A DNA stretch of 53,632 bases from assembly GCF_014596525.1 (NCBI RefSeq), contig NZ_MSJP01000005.1, positions 1 through 53,632 of the forward strand. The letters are read 5' to 3'. Positions 24,500-32,360 of the stretch are shown piece after piece. Position 1 is the first letter of the stretch. Each line of letters starts with the position of its first letter. The position numbers and the translations under genes were made by a program. The DNA is from Streptomyces sp. CBMA291. GTDB lineage: Bacteria; Actinomycetota; Actinomycetes; Streptomycetales; Streptomycetaceae. Below the pieces are notes generated by a model. It saw only the letters and a program-made list of their open reading frames with translations. It did no database searches and was not told the origin of the DNA.

Positions 24500-26521
24500 T
24501 CAGTTCACCCTCACGGAAACCGTGCCGAAGCCGCCCAGACTGCTGGTTATGGTGAAGGCGTAGTCGCCCGGGGCGGTGGGCACCCCGAGGAGCAAGCCGG
24601 TCGGGTCGACCGTGAGCCCCGGAGGCAGACCGGGGAACGGCGTGGTCACCGGATCCTGGTACTGGCCCTGGGCTCCCTGCGGGACGGGCACGACGCCGAG
24701 TGCGTTGGCGCCGAAGTGGGCGTCGGTGAACTGGTTGTCATTCGGATAGTGCCGGAGGCGGACATCGACCGTCTCCGAGACATGGCCGATCACCAGGGGC
24801 GTCATGACGAGGTCGTTCACGGTGGTCGTGATGTCGATCGCCTGCTGGTACTGGGGCAGATCGATCTGGAGACCCTGGTGGATCGCCTGGGCCGAGTAGC
24901 CCACCCTGTTGAGCGCGGCATCGTGCAGCGTGCCGCCGATGTCGGCGATGGCGTGGTAGGTGAAGTCCCATCCCTGCTGAGCACCGGCGGGCGAGTGGTA
25001 GGCGAGATCGGTGGCCTGGACGTTGGTCAGTGTGTAGTTGACGTTGTTGACGGGGCTGGACGCCCATATGTTGCGGCCGCCGTGCTCGAATCCTCCCCAG
25101 AAAACGACCGGATGGGCCGGGAGGCCGAGTGTCTTGGCCAGCAGGATGTGCAGGTTGGCGAAGTCCGAGCAGACAGCGCTGCTGCCGGGCGTGGTCAGAA
25201 GACTCAGTGGGTCGGCGACGAGGAATTGACTGCCGTCGTAGTCGACCGAGCTCCGGATCCCCGCGCGGAGCGCGGTCGCCACACTTTGCACATCGCCCTG
25301 ACCGCCCGCCATGATCGCTGCCCGGGTCACCGCTTCGTACCGCAGAGGCGTGGTGGGGTTGCCGAGCAGATGGTAGATCGAGTGCAGCGTGGGGGGACCC
25401 ACCTGTTCCACACCGTTCGCGTCGAAGAGCATCCAGTTGAGGCTTCCCAGCGTCGCCCCGACCGGACCCGGAGCCGCGAGACCGGTCAGGTCGATGTCGA
25501 ACACCCCCACGCCGCCGGTGGGATTCTGCGCCGCCGACGCGCCCAGGGGGGTGCTCGGATCCTGGCTGTGCACGACACAGAGCGAGACCCCCGTACGGCC
25601 GTCGAGGCCGTGGACCTCCACCCGGGCCCTCGGCGTCTCACCCCGCACATAGGCGAGGTTCATGGACAGTCCCGCCTGCGGGTCGCCGTCCATGGCCCTG
25701 CTGTTCGTGAAACTGACCGACTGGATGGCGGGAGCCTGCGCGGGGGCGAACGCCGGTATGGCCGTGGCGGTGTTGGCGTTCATACGTTGCAGCGCACCCG
25801 CACCCGCACCCGCACCCGCACTCGCACTCGCACCCGCCCCCGCACTTGCACCCGTACGCGCCGCTGTCCCGGAGCCCGTCGTGCCCGGCGCGTCGTCGGC
25901 CGAGGTGCGCTGGAGGGCGGGAGCGGAAGAGGGGGCGGGGGCGCTGAGGGCGACACGGGCGTTGGCCTCGGCCTCGCGTTCGAAGCGGTCGGACGGGTCG
26001 CTGACGCGCAGCCCGTCGCCGTTGTCGCTGCCCGCGACCGGCCCCTGACGCTGCTGGATCACATGGGTCAGCTCATGGGCCAGGGTGTGCCGGTCGCCGC
26101 CACCCTCGCCGATGACCACATGGCTGCCCGAGGTGTACGCGCGGGCACCCACCTCGGCGGCCGAGTTCTTCGCCGCCGGGCCGTCGTGGACGCGGACGTC
26201 GGAGAAGTCCGCGCCCAGCCGGGCCTCCATGTCCGTGCGGGTGCCGTCGTCCAGCGGACGGCCGGGGGCGCGCAGCACATCGTGGACGGTGGAGCGCTGC
26301 ACGGGGGTGGATTCGGCCTCCGGCGCGGACCGGTGGCCGCACCCGGCGCCGTGCTGCTGCTGGGCGTACGGGTACCCGGCGCGCTGAAGCATCCGCACCA
26401 TCGCCATGTTCCCGGCGGTCCTCTGAATGCGCAGCGAGTCCTGCCGGGGGAACGCCGCCCGCGCCGGGGTTTCGTCCCGCCGCTGGTCGACGCCGGTGGT
26501 CGGATGATGTTCGTGGGTCAT
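24500..26521 (-). CDS. DUF4157 (eCIS core) protein with transglutaminase-like and Ig-like domains
   Basis: The 673-residue protein has no signal peptide. The N-terminus has RIQRTAGNMAMVRMLQRAG, a motif that often precedes DUF4157. The DUF4157 domain (about 78-160) has DVLRAPGRPLDD, LGADFSDVRVHDGPAA, ARAYTSGSHVVIG and HELTH (149-153, an HExxH pair). After an Ala/Gly-repeat linker (about 214-244) comes a transglutaminase-like papain fold: Cys451 in AVCSDFANLHILLAKTLGLPA, His523 in FTYHAIADIGG and Asp527 or Asp534. The end (about 625-673) matches a putative Ig (He_PIG) domain, PGLTVDPTGLLLGVPTAPGDY. DUF4157 marks cargo of extracellular contractile injection systems in many bacteria, so an effector with crosslinking or protease activity is inferred. 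No injection-machine genes are in view. Confidence 0.85.
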   Translation of the reverse strand: MTHEHHPTTGVDQRRDETPARAAFPRQDSLRIQRTAGNMAMVRMLQRAGYPYAQQQHGAGCGHRSAPEAESTPVQRSTVHDVLRAPGRPLDDGTRTDMEARLGADFSDVRVHDGPAAKNSAAEVGARAYTSGSHVVIGEGGGDRHTLAHELTHVIQQRQGPVAGSDNGDGLRVSDPSDRFEREAEANARVALSAPAPSSAPALQRTSADDAPGTTGSGTAARTGASAGAGASASAGAGAGAGALQRMNANTATAIPAFAPAQAPAIQSVSFTNSRAMDGDPQAGLSMNLAYVRGETPRARVEVHGLDGRTGVSLCVVHSQDPSTPLGASAAQNPTGGVGVFDIDLTGLAAPGPVGATLGSLNWMLFDANGVEQVGPPTLHSIYHLLGNPTTPLRYEAVTRAAIMAGGQGDVQSVATALRAGIRSSVDYDGSQFLVADPLSLLTTPGSSAVCSDFANLHILLAKTLGLPAHPVVFWGGFEHGGRNIWASSPVNNVNYTLTNVQATDLAYHSPAGAQQGWDFTYHAIADIGGTLHDAALNRVGYSAQAIHQGLQIDLPQYQQAIDITTTVNDLVMTPLVIGHVSETVDVRLRHYPNDNQFTDAHFGANALGVVPVPQGAQGQYQDPVTTPFPGLPPGLTVDPTGLLLGVPTAPGDYAFTITSSLGGFGTVSVRVN

Positions 26522-27048
26522 GTGGGGTGGTGCCTCTCGGTCACGTCATGGAGGAGGTCACCTCAGGACAGTCGAGTGCGACGGGGCGAGGGAAGGACCC
26601 GAAGGGCACACTCGGGGGCAGTGCCCACTGCCTCCCGAAGCGAGGACCGGACGGGCGGCAGCGGCGGAACACCCCGGCGTACTGCGGGAACAGCCGTACG
26701 CCGTACGAGGGCATCCGTCTGGTCACGTGTCATGTCGACCCCGCCGAATCCGGGTGAGACGACCGCGCTGATCAGCCCGTGGCCGCCGGTGGTGAGAGGG
26801 GACGCCCTCCCCGCCCCCGCCGGGGCCGCCCTGCGGATACGAGCCCGGCGAGCGAAGACCCGGCACCGCGCGCGGACGGGAGGATGCCGCGGTAACGGAC
26901 GCGGAGGCCGGGGGCTTTCGCCGGGGCCGGGGGCTTCTGACGCTGGTGGAACGCGCTCCCGGGGCCGTAGCGCGGCCCGCGACGCGGCGCGCCCCCACTC
27001 CGGAGTGTCCGGGGCGGGGGCGCGCGTCAACGGCCGTTGAAGACTGCC
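26522..27048. other. Gap between two accessory genes, no confident gene
   Basis: Frames on both strands cross this 527-bp gap, but they are Arg/Pro/Gly-rich, lack motifs and look like by-products of high GC. The sequence nearest 26521 should hold the promoter of the DUF4157 gene. The terminator at 26987-27025 belongs to the InlB-repeat gene. Confidence 0.4.
26987..27025 (-). terminator. Terminator hairpin after the InlB-repeat gene
   Basis: GCGCGCCCCC (26987-26996) pairs with GGGGGCGCGC (27016-27025); an inner ACTCCGGAGT palindrome lies in the loop. It begins 24 bp past the stop of the gene at 27049. Confidence 0.75.
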
Positions 27049-29049
27049 CTATGCCTTGGCGGCCGCACGATGGCCGTAGCCGTCGTGCTCCCTCTCCACC
27101 TCCACGATGACGGTGGCGGTGGCCAGACCGCTGGTGACGTGGCCGCCCTGGGGGTCGGTCGCGGTCGCACGGGCGGTGTTGGTGACCTCGCAGCGCAGGG
27201 GCTGCTGACCGTCGCCGTACCCCTCCCCACCGCGCGCCATGGCCGTCTGACAAGGGGTGACGTTCGTGGTGGTGAGGGTGTGGCTGCCCCGGCAGGTGGT
27301 GCCGGTGCCGGGGGCCAGAGTGGTCGTGCCGCACGCGACGTCGGCGATCTTGTCGTCGGTGACCGTCACGCCGTGCAGAGTCGTGTTGCCGGTGTTGACG
27401 ACCAGGTACGTGTACGCGACCGTGTCGCCGACCTCGAACGGGCCGCTGGACGCCACGTGCTTGATCAGGGTCAGTCCGGTGATGCGCTGTGGCTGGACGG
27501 TGATGGTGGCGGTGGCCTGGTTGCTGGCGACCTCCTGGCCATCGGGGTCGGTGGCCGTTGCCTGGGCGCGGTTGGTGAGGGCGCAGCCTCCGTCGGAGGG
27601 CTGGCAAGGGGTGATGTCCGAGGCGGTGAGGGTGTGGCTGCCCCGGCAGGTGGTGCCGGTGCCGGGGGCCAGAACGGTCGCGTCACAGGTGACACCGGTG
27701 ACCCTGTCGTCGGTGACCGTCAGACCATGGAGGGTCGTGTTCCCGGTGTTGGCGACCGTGTACGTATAGGTGACCGTGTCGCCGACCTCGAACGGGCCGC
27801 TGGACTCGACCTGCTTGGCGAGCGTCATCTGGGAGACGGGCGCGGCTTCCCAGATGGCGTAGAGGGTGGTGTTGCTGGTGATGGTGAAGGTGTCGCCTGG
27901 TTGGTATTGGGGTGTGGTGGCGTTGGGGTCGGTGGACCAGCCGAGGAACTGGTAGCCGGTTTTGGTGAGGTCGCCGGGTTCGAGGATGGTGACGGTGTCG
28001 CCGGATTGGTAGGTGTTCGGGTCGATCGGGGCGGTGCCGGAGTCGTTGCCGTTGCCGTCATAGGTGACGGTGAAGAGGGGTGTGGGTGTCCATACGGCGT
28101 AGAGCGTGGTGTCGTTGAAGATCGTGAAGGTGTCGCCGGGGCTGTACAGGGGAGGGCCGTCGGAGCTGATCGCCCATCCCGTGAACACGTAGCCGGTCTT
28201 GGTCAGGTCACCCGGTTCGAGGATGGTGACGGTGTCGCCGGGGTGGTAGGTGTTCGGGTCGACCGGAGGGGTGCCGGAGTCGTTGCCGTTGCCGTCATAG
28301 GTGACGGTCAGGGGCATGGCTTCCCAGACGGCATAGAGCGTGGTGTCGGCAGTGATGGTGAAGGTGTCGCCGGGCTGGTACTGGAGGAAGCCGCTCGGGT
28401 CCGTGGCCCAGCCGACGAACGTGTACCCGGCCCTGGTCAATTCCCCCGGCCCGAGGACGGTGACGACGTCGCCTGACTGGTAGACGTTGGGGTCCACCGG
28501 AGGGGCGCCGAAACCGCCATTTCCGTCGTACATCACCGTGAAGGGGTCGAGTACGGTCAAGCGCTGATGACCACCGGAGAGTCTGCCGCGCTTGGCGGTG
28601 ACATTCTTGCCCGGCGTGGCACCGGCTGAATTCTTCGCCGCCTTGTCACCCCTCAGGGGGAACCCCGCGCCCCCGAAGCCGGGAAGTCCGCCGTCGGTAC
28701 CATCTGCGGCGGAATTCCCGGGAAACGTGCCGCCGCTCATGACGGTGGAGCCGAAGTCGCGTCCGCCGGAAATCTTTCCGGCGGACAGCACAGGATTTCC
28801 CGATACCGCGCCGCTCCGGTCCGCAGCCGAAAGCATCGTTCCCCGGGCGGTCGCACCCGTCGGGCGATGGCCACCGACCGAGGCGATGTCCTTGCCCGAT
28901 GGCATGACCGCAGGGTCGACCGCGTTCGAGATCGCCGTCTGGAGCCGGGATTCGGTGCCCATCGCCCAGGCGGACGCCGGATACGCGAAGACCATCGCCA
29001 ACACAGCGATGACGGCCACTGGCAAGGAAGCCAGTCTTTTACGAATCAC
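27049..29049 (-). CDS. Exported repeat protein: three InlB-type B repeats and two DUF11-like repeats
   Basis: The 666-residue protein has a signal peptide (1-29, VFAYPASAWA). A Gly/Ser/Ala-rich spacer runs to about 165. Three Listeria-Bacteroides (InlB B) repeats lie at about 168-243, 247-320 and 326-401. Each has the pattern VTYDGNGN, a VDPN.Y segment, GDTVTILEPGDLTKTGY, FxGW and YxPGDTFTIT.DTTLYAVW. Two homologous DUF11-like beta domains follow at about 407-530 and 531-655, each with SSGPFEVGDTVTYTY, NTGNTTLHGLTVTDD and TCRGSHTLT. There is no LPxTG motif or C-terminal membrane anchor, so it is probably released or held non-covalently. GTG 29049 has GGGAG upstream. Repeat modules of this kind are uncommon in Streptomyces and the gene is less GC-rich than its neighbours, consistent with transfer. 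Confidence 0.88.
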   Translation of the reverse strand: MIRKRLASLPVAVIAVLAMVFAYPASAWAMGTESRLQTAISNAVDPAVMPSGKDIASVGGHRPTGATARGTMLSAADRSGAVSGNPVLSAGKISGGRDFGSTVMSGGTFPGNSAADGTDGGLPGFGGAGFPLRGDKAAKNSAGATPGKNVTAKRGRLSGGHQRLTVLDPFTVMYDGNGGFGAPPVDPNVYQSGDVVTVLGPGELTRAGYTFVGWATDPSGFLQYQPGDTFTITADTTLYAVWEAMPLTVTYDGNGNDSGTPPVDPNTYHPGDTVTILEPGDLTKTGYVFTGWAISSDGPPLYSPGDTFTIFNDTTLYAVWTPTPLFTVTYDGNGNDSGTAPIDPNTYQSGDTVTILEPGDLTKTGYQFLGWSTDPNATTPQYQPGDTFTITSNTTLYAIWEAAPVSQMTLAKQVESSGPFEVGDTVTYTYTVANTGNTTLHGLTVTDDRVTGVTCDATVLAPGTGTTCRGSHTLTASDITPCQPSDGGCALTNRAQATATDPDGQEVASNQATATITVQPQRITGLTLIKHVASSGPFEVGDTVAYTYLVVNTGNTTLHGVTVTDDKIADVACGTTTLAPGTGTTCRGSHTLTTTNVTPCQTAMARGGEGYGDGQQPLRCEVTNTARATATDPQGGHVTSGLATATVIVEVEREHDGYGHRAAAKA

Positions 29050-29450
29050 AAGTACTCCCGCTCAGGAAATCGGATGATCCGGCCATTTTCCGTAACGTAC
29101 GGACTGATCGCCTTACCTTACGGAGAGATGTGCCTCATCGCGGGCGGCTCGCGTTGCGCCGCTCCTCGGAATCCGTCAGGGTTCACCTGTCAAGCTCCAA
29201 GGAGAGGGCACGACGGCAGGGCGAAGGAATCCGAAAAGCATGTTTCGCGTGAGCCGTGAACTCGATCCTGCTATTTCCTCGGAGCCCATTCGGGTATACG
29301 GGAGGCCATGGCGCCCCCGCCGCGACCGCTCTCTCATCGACACCGGGCGCCGCTCCCCGCAGCCCTGCCGCTCCGCCCGGTGCGGCGCCCGGGTCCGGGT
29401 CGCCGCCCACCGTGACCGCGAGCGGTGAGGGCACGGTGCGGGGCGGGTGG
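29050..29450. other. AT-richer intergenic region upstream of the InlB-repeat gene
   Basis: About 400 bp without a supportable gene. It contains a short palindrome CCGTAACGTACGG at 29090-29102, about 40 bp before the GTG of the InlB-repeat gene and likely near its promoter, and several AT-containing words unusual here (CATTTTCCGTAACG, CCTGCTATTTCC). The right part returns to high GC before the TetR gene stop. Confidence 0.4.
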
Positions 29451-30014
29451 TCACATCGCCCGCAGCCCCCGGTCGGCGAAGTCGATCAGCCACTCGAAAC
29501 TCTCGTCGACGTCGGTGCTCCACTGGAAGCCGTGCCCCGCCTCCAGGGTGGCGAAGCCGTGGCAGAGGCTGCGCAGCACGCGCAGGGCGTGGCCGAGGGC
29601 CGGCTCCTCGATCTCGTATCCGCGCAGGACCGCGGCGAACGCGCCGAGCAGTCGCCGCCCCGCGAGGGCCAGCGGGTCCTCAGAGCCGGTGGGTTCCATG
29701 CCGATCGTGGCTGCGTAACGGCCGGGGTGTCCGACGACGAAGGCGCGGAAGGCGCGCGCGGCGGCGGCGAGGGCGTCACGGCCCGCGTATCCCTGGATCG
29801 CCTCGCCGACGACGTCGGCGGCCTGCCCCAGGGCCAGGGCGGCGATCCTGCGGACGAGGTCGTCCTGGCCGCCCACATGCTTGTACAGGGACGGAGTGCG
29901 GACGCCGACCCGCTGGGCGAGCAGCGCCATGGTCAGCTTGTCGAGACCCACCTCGTCGGCGAGGGCGGCGCCCGCCGCCACGACGGTCGCCGGGTCGAGT
30001 CCGGCCCTAGCCAC
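29451..30014 (-). CDS. TetR-family transcriptional regulator
   Basis: The 187-residue regulator has an N-terminal helix-turn-helix (about 24-45, LTMALLAQRVGVRTPSLYKHVGGQ) followed by a ligand-binding helical domain (WHG/TetR_C_33-like) with GMEPTGSEDPLALAGRRL and LRVLRSLCHGFATLEAGHGF. It overlaps the upstream hydrolase gene by 8 bp, so the two are co-transcribed. The 35-bp palindrome upstream of that hydrolase gene is the obvious candidate operator, giving a self-repressed two-gene operon induced by a hydrolase substrate or related compound. Confidence 0.92.
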   Translation of the reverse strand: MARAGLDPATVVAAGAALADEVGLDKLTMALLAQRVGVRTPSLYKHVGGQDDLVRRIAALALGQAADVVGEAIQGYAGRDALAAAARAFRAFVVGHPGRYAATIGMEPTGSEDPLALAGRRLLGAFAAVLRGYEIEEPALGHALRVLRSLCHGFATLEAGHGFQWSTDVDESFEWLIDFADRGLRAM

Positions 30015-30849
30015 GGACGGCCTCCGCGCGGAGGAAGGCGAGCATGAGCGACACCACCTGATCGGGGAACTGGTCGTGCGGGTAGTGCCCCGCGCCGTCG
30101 ATCATCTCAAGGCGGCCGAGCCCGGCGGGCAGGCCGTCGAGGATCGCCGCCCCCTCGGCGCGCGGGTCCGTCCAGTCCGGGTCGTCCGTCCCCATCACGA
30201 CCAGCACCGGGCAGCGGACGTCGCCGAGTCGCGCACCGGCGTCGGCGGGCGCGCTGAAGCCCATGCCCCGCAGGGCCTTCATCCGGCCCGGCTCGCGCAG
30301 CCCGGCCTCGACGCGTGCAAGGCGCTCGGTCCAGTCGGCGGGCTTCACTCCGGGGTAGGCGACGTCGAGGTACGCGCGCCAGAGCGGCACACTGCCGAGG
30401 ACGGCGGCGCCGAGCAGCCGCGTCATACCCCGCCGGAAGCGCTTCACCCGCAGATCACCGAGGCTTGTCGTCTGCTTGCGGGTGAAGGGGGCCAGCTCGA
30501 CGACCGCGCTGATCAGCGTCGGCTCTTGGGCGGCGGCGATGGTGGCGGCGCCGCCGGAGATCGAGTGGCCTACCAGGACGGCCGGTCCGCCCAGCTGTCG
30601 GATGACCGCGAGCAGATCGCCCGCGAGGGCCGTACGGCTCCAGTCCGGCCAGTCGGCGCTGGACTCGCCGCAGCCGCGCAGGTCGACGGCGGCGACCCGG
30701 TACCCCGCCTCGACCAGCCGGGGGATCACCGCGCGGTACGCGTGGCGGCTGTCGCCCATGCCGTGCGCGAGGACGATCAGCGGACCGGAGCCGGTCACTT
30801 CGTACGCGAGGCTGCCGCCGTCGACGGTCAGGTGCCGGGTCTCGTTCAT
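30007..30849 (-). CDS. Alpha/beta hydrolase
   Basis: This 280-residue cytosolic alpha/beta hydrolase has the oxyanion motif LAHGMGDSRHAYR, nucleophile elbow GHSISGG (Ser at about 97), acidic residue in VMGTDDPDW, and catalytic His in IDGAGHYPHDQFPD. The cap domain lies at about 120-200. The substrate is unknown. It is first in the operon with the TetR gene, whose product probably represses both. The ATG at 30849 sits about 22 bp downstream of the operator palindrome. Confidence 0.9.
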   Translation of the reverse strand: MNETRHLTVDGGSLAYEVTGSGPLIVLAHGMGDSRHAYRAVIPRLVEAGYRVAAVDLRGCGESSADWPDWSRTALAGDLLAVIRQLGGPAVLVGHSISGGAATIAAAQEPTLISAVVELAPFTRKQTTSLGDLRVKRFRRGMTRLLGAAVLGSVPLWRAYLDVAYPGVKPADWTERLARVEAGLREPGRMKALRGMGFSAPADAGARLGDVRCPVLVVMGTDDPDWTDPRAEGAAILDGLPAGLGRLEMIDGAGHYPHDQFPDQVVSLMLAFLRAEAVRG

Positions 30850-30870
30850 GTCGTCCTCGCAACGCTGGTG

Positions 30871-30917
30871 GCTAATGTTGTTAGCTAAAAGCTAATGACA
30901 TTAACCATGGCTGTCAA
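30871..30917 (-). promoter_or_regulatory. Promoter overlapped by a 35-bp imperfect palindrome (TetR operator candidate)
   Basis: On the minus strand a perfect TTGACA (30917-30912) is followed after exactly 17 bp by TAGCTT. From 30871 to 30905 the sequence is an inverted repeat with 16-bp half-sites around a 3-nt centre and three mismatches; the inner arms are TTAGCT-AAA-AGCTAA. It covers the -10 region, so a repressor bound here would block RNA polymerase. It is strikingly AT-rich against its surroundings. Confidence 0.75.
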
Positions 30918-31026
30918 CAACCGCCCGGCACCCCGGCGGCCGGGCGCGTCCTCCTCACGGGTGGCCGCGCCCGATCCGGTGCGGAGGGGAAGGCCGTGAC
31001 GGCGGGCGGTTTCGTACCCTGGCGGC

Positions 31027-31977
31027 ATGCGCATGCGGCCTACTGTGAGCTGGACCCCGACCGGCGACCTCCCGCCGGCCACGACGGACCTGGAACCGGT
31101 CGTCGGAGCGCTGCGCACCGGCCGGGTGCTGGTGCTCAGCGGGGCGGGTATCTCGACCGAGTCCGGGATCCCCGACTACCGGGGCGAGGGCGGGAGCCTG
31201 AGCCGGCACACGCCGATGACGTACCAGGACTTCACGGGCGGAGTCTCGGCGCGGCGGCGGTACTGGGCACGGAGCCACCTCGGCTGGCGCACCTTCGGAC
31301 GGGCGCTGCCCAACGACGGGCACCGGGCGGTGGCCGCGTTCGGCCGCCGGGGGCTGCTCGGCGGGGTCATCACGCAGAACGTCGACGGGCTGCACCAGGC
31401 GGCCGGCAGCGACGGGGTGGTGGAACTCCACGGAAGCCTCGACCGGGTCGTCTGCCTCACCTGCGGCGACACGAGCGCACGCCGGGCCCTCGCCGAGCGC
31501 CTCGAAGAGGCCAACCCGGGCTTCGACCCGGTCCCCGCCGCGATCAACCCGGACGGCGACGCCGACCTCACCGACGAACAGGCCGGTGACTTCCACGTGG
31601 TGCCCTGCGGGGTGTGCGGCGGAGTCCTCAAGCCGGACGTGGTGTTCTTCGGCGAGACCGTGCCCGCCGAGCGGGTGGAACGCTGCCGGGCGCTGGTGCG
31701 CGGGGCCGCCTCGGTACTGGTCCTCGGCTCCTCGCTGACGGTCATGTCCGGACTGCGCTTCGTCCGTCAGGCCGCCGACGCCGGTACGCCCGTGGTGATC
31801 GTCAACCGCGACCCCACCCGGGGCGACAAGCTCGCCGACGTCCGGGTCTCCCTCCCGCTCGGCAAGACCCTCACCGCCGTCGCCGGACGCCTCGGCGTCC
31901 CGCTGGACGGCGAGGCGTCCGGAAAGGGCGACGGGGGAGGCCGTGAGCCCGGCGGGGCCGGGGGAGTGGCGGGCTGA
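31027..31977 (+). CDS. NAD-dependent protein deacetylase (Sir2 family)
   Basis: The 316-residue sirtuin has Rossmann-fold motifs VLSGAGISTESGIPDYRG at about residue 36, the catalytic TQNVDGLHQAAG, and VELHGSL with the catalytic His. A zinc module has cysteines in CLTC and CGVC, and LGSSLTVMSG and IVNRDPT complete the NAD site. It removes acyl groups from lysines using NAD+. An Ala/Gly-rich tail (last 25 residues) is atypical. Two ATGs lie close together (31027 and 31033), the first after a GGCGG box. It is divergent from the TetR/hydrolase operon and convergent with the RCK protein gene. Confidence 0.93.
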   Translation: MRMRPTVSWTPTGDLPPATTDLEPVVGALRTGRVLVLSGAGISTESGIPDYRGEGGSLSRHTPMTYQDFTGGVSARRRYWARSHLGWRTFGRALPNDGHRAVAAFGRRGLLGGVITQNVDGLHQAAGSDGVVELHGSLDRVVCLTCGDTSARRALAERLEEANPGFDPVPAAINPDGDADLTDEQAGDFHVVPCGVCGGVLKPDVVFFGETVPAERVERCRALVRGAASVLVLGSSLTVMSGLRFVRQAADAGTPVVIVNRDPTRGDKLADVRVSLPLGKTLTAVAGRLGVPLDGEASGKGDGGGREPGGAGGVAG

Positions 31978-32360
31978 ACCCTCCGGCGCTCGCACCTCGC
32001 CGCGGCCTGGGGCGGCGGTGCGTGGCGGGCTGGGCAGGGCACCCCTCTTTACGCCTCCGGTTCCTCATCTCTCCGGGCCGGGCAGACGGCGCCCGGGGAT
32101 GAAACGGCGAGAGCGGGTCCCGGATCTGCGGGGGTGGCGCTGCGCGTCCGCGTCGCTCGTCGGCGACGCAGAAGAGGCAGCGGGGACCTCCTCGCGCCGT
32201 CGCGTCGACCGGGGATCCAGGGTGCGAGGGGCACTGCGGATCGGACCGGGGACGGGACGGCTCGCGGGCGATGACTAACGCCCCGTGCACCGGATCGGCG
32301 GTGAGGGAGAAGTCCTCCTCGGGGGACCGGCAGTGCGGCTCGAAGGAGGCGGGTGTGAGG
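31978..32360. other. Convergent gap between sirtuin and RCK-protein genes
   Basis: No gene was seen. A weak hairpin CGCCGC...GCGGCG at 31996-32015 could end the sirtuin transcript. Another hairpin-prone stretch with GCGTCGC/GCGACGC words occurs near 32145-32170. Confidence 0.4.

Noticed and set aside
26563..27030. 155-codon frame in the gap between the two accessory genes
   Set aside because: Arg/Pro-rich without domain or start signal; it overlaps the terminator of the InlB-repeat gene.
23446..29049. Mobile element or prophage carrying the accessory genes
   Set aside because: No integrase, transposase, attachment repeats, tRNA junction or phage structural gene could be seen; transfer is only suggested by composition and domain content.
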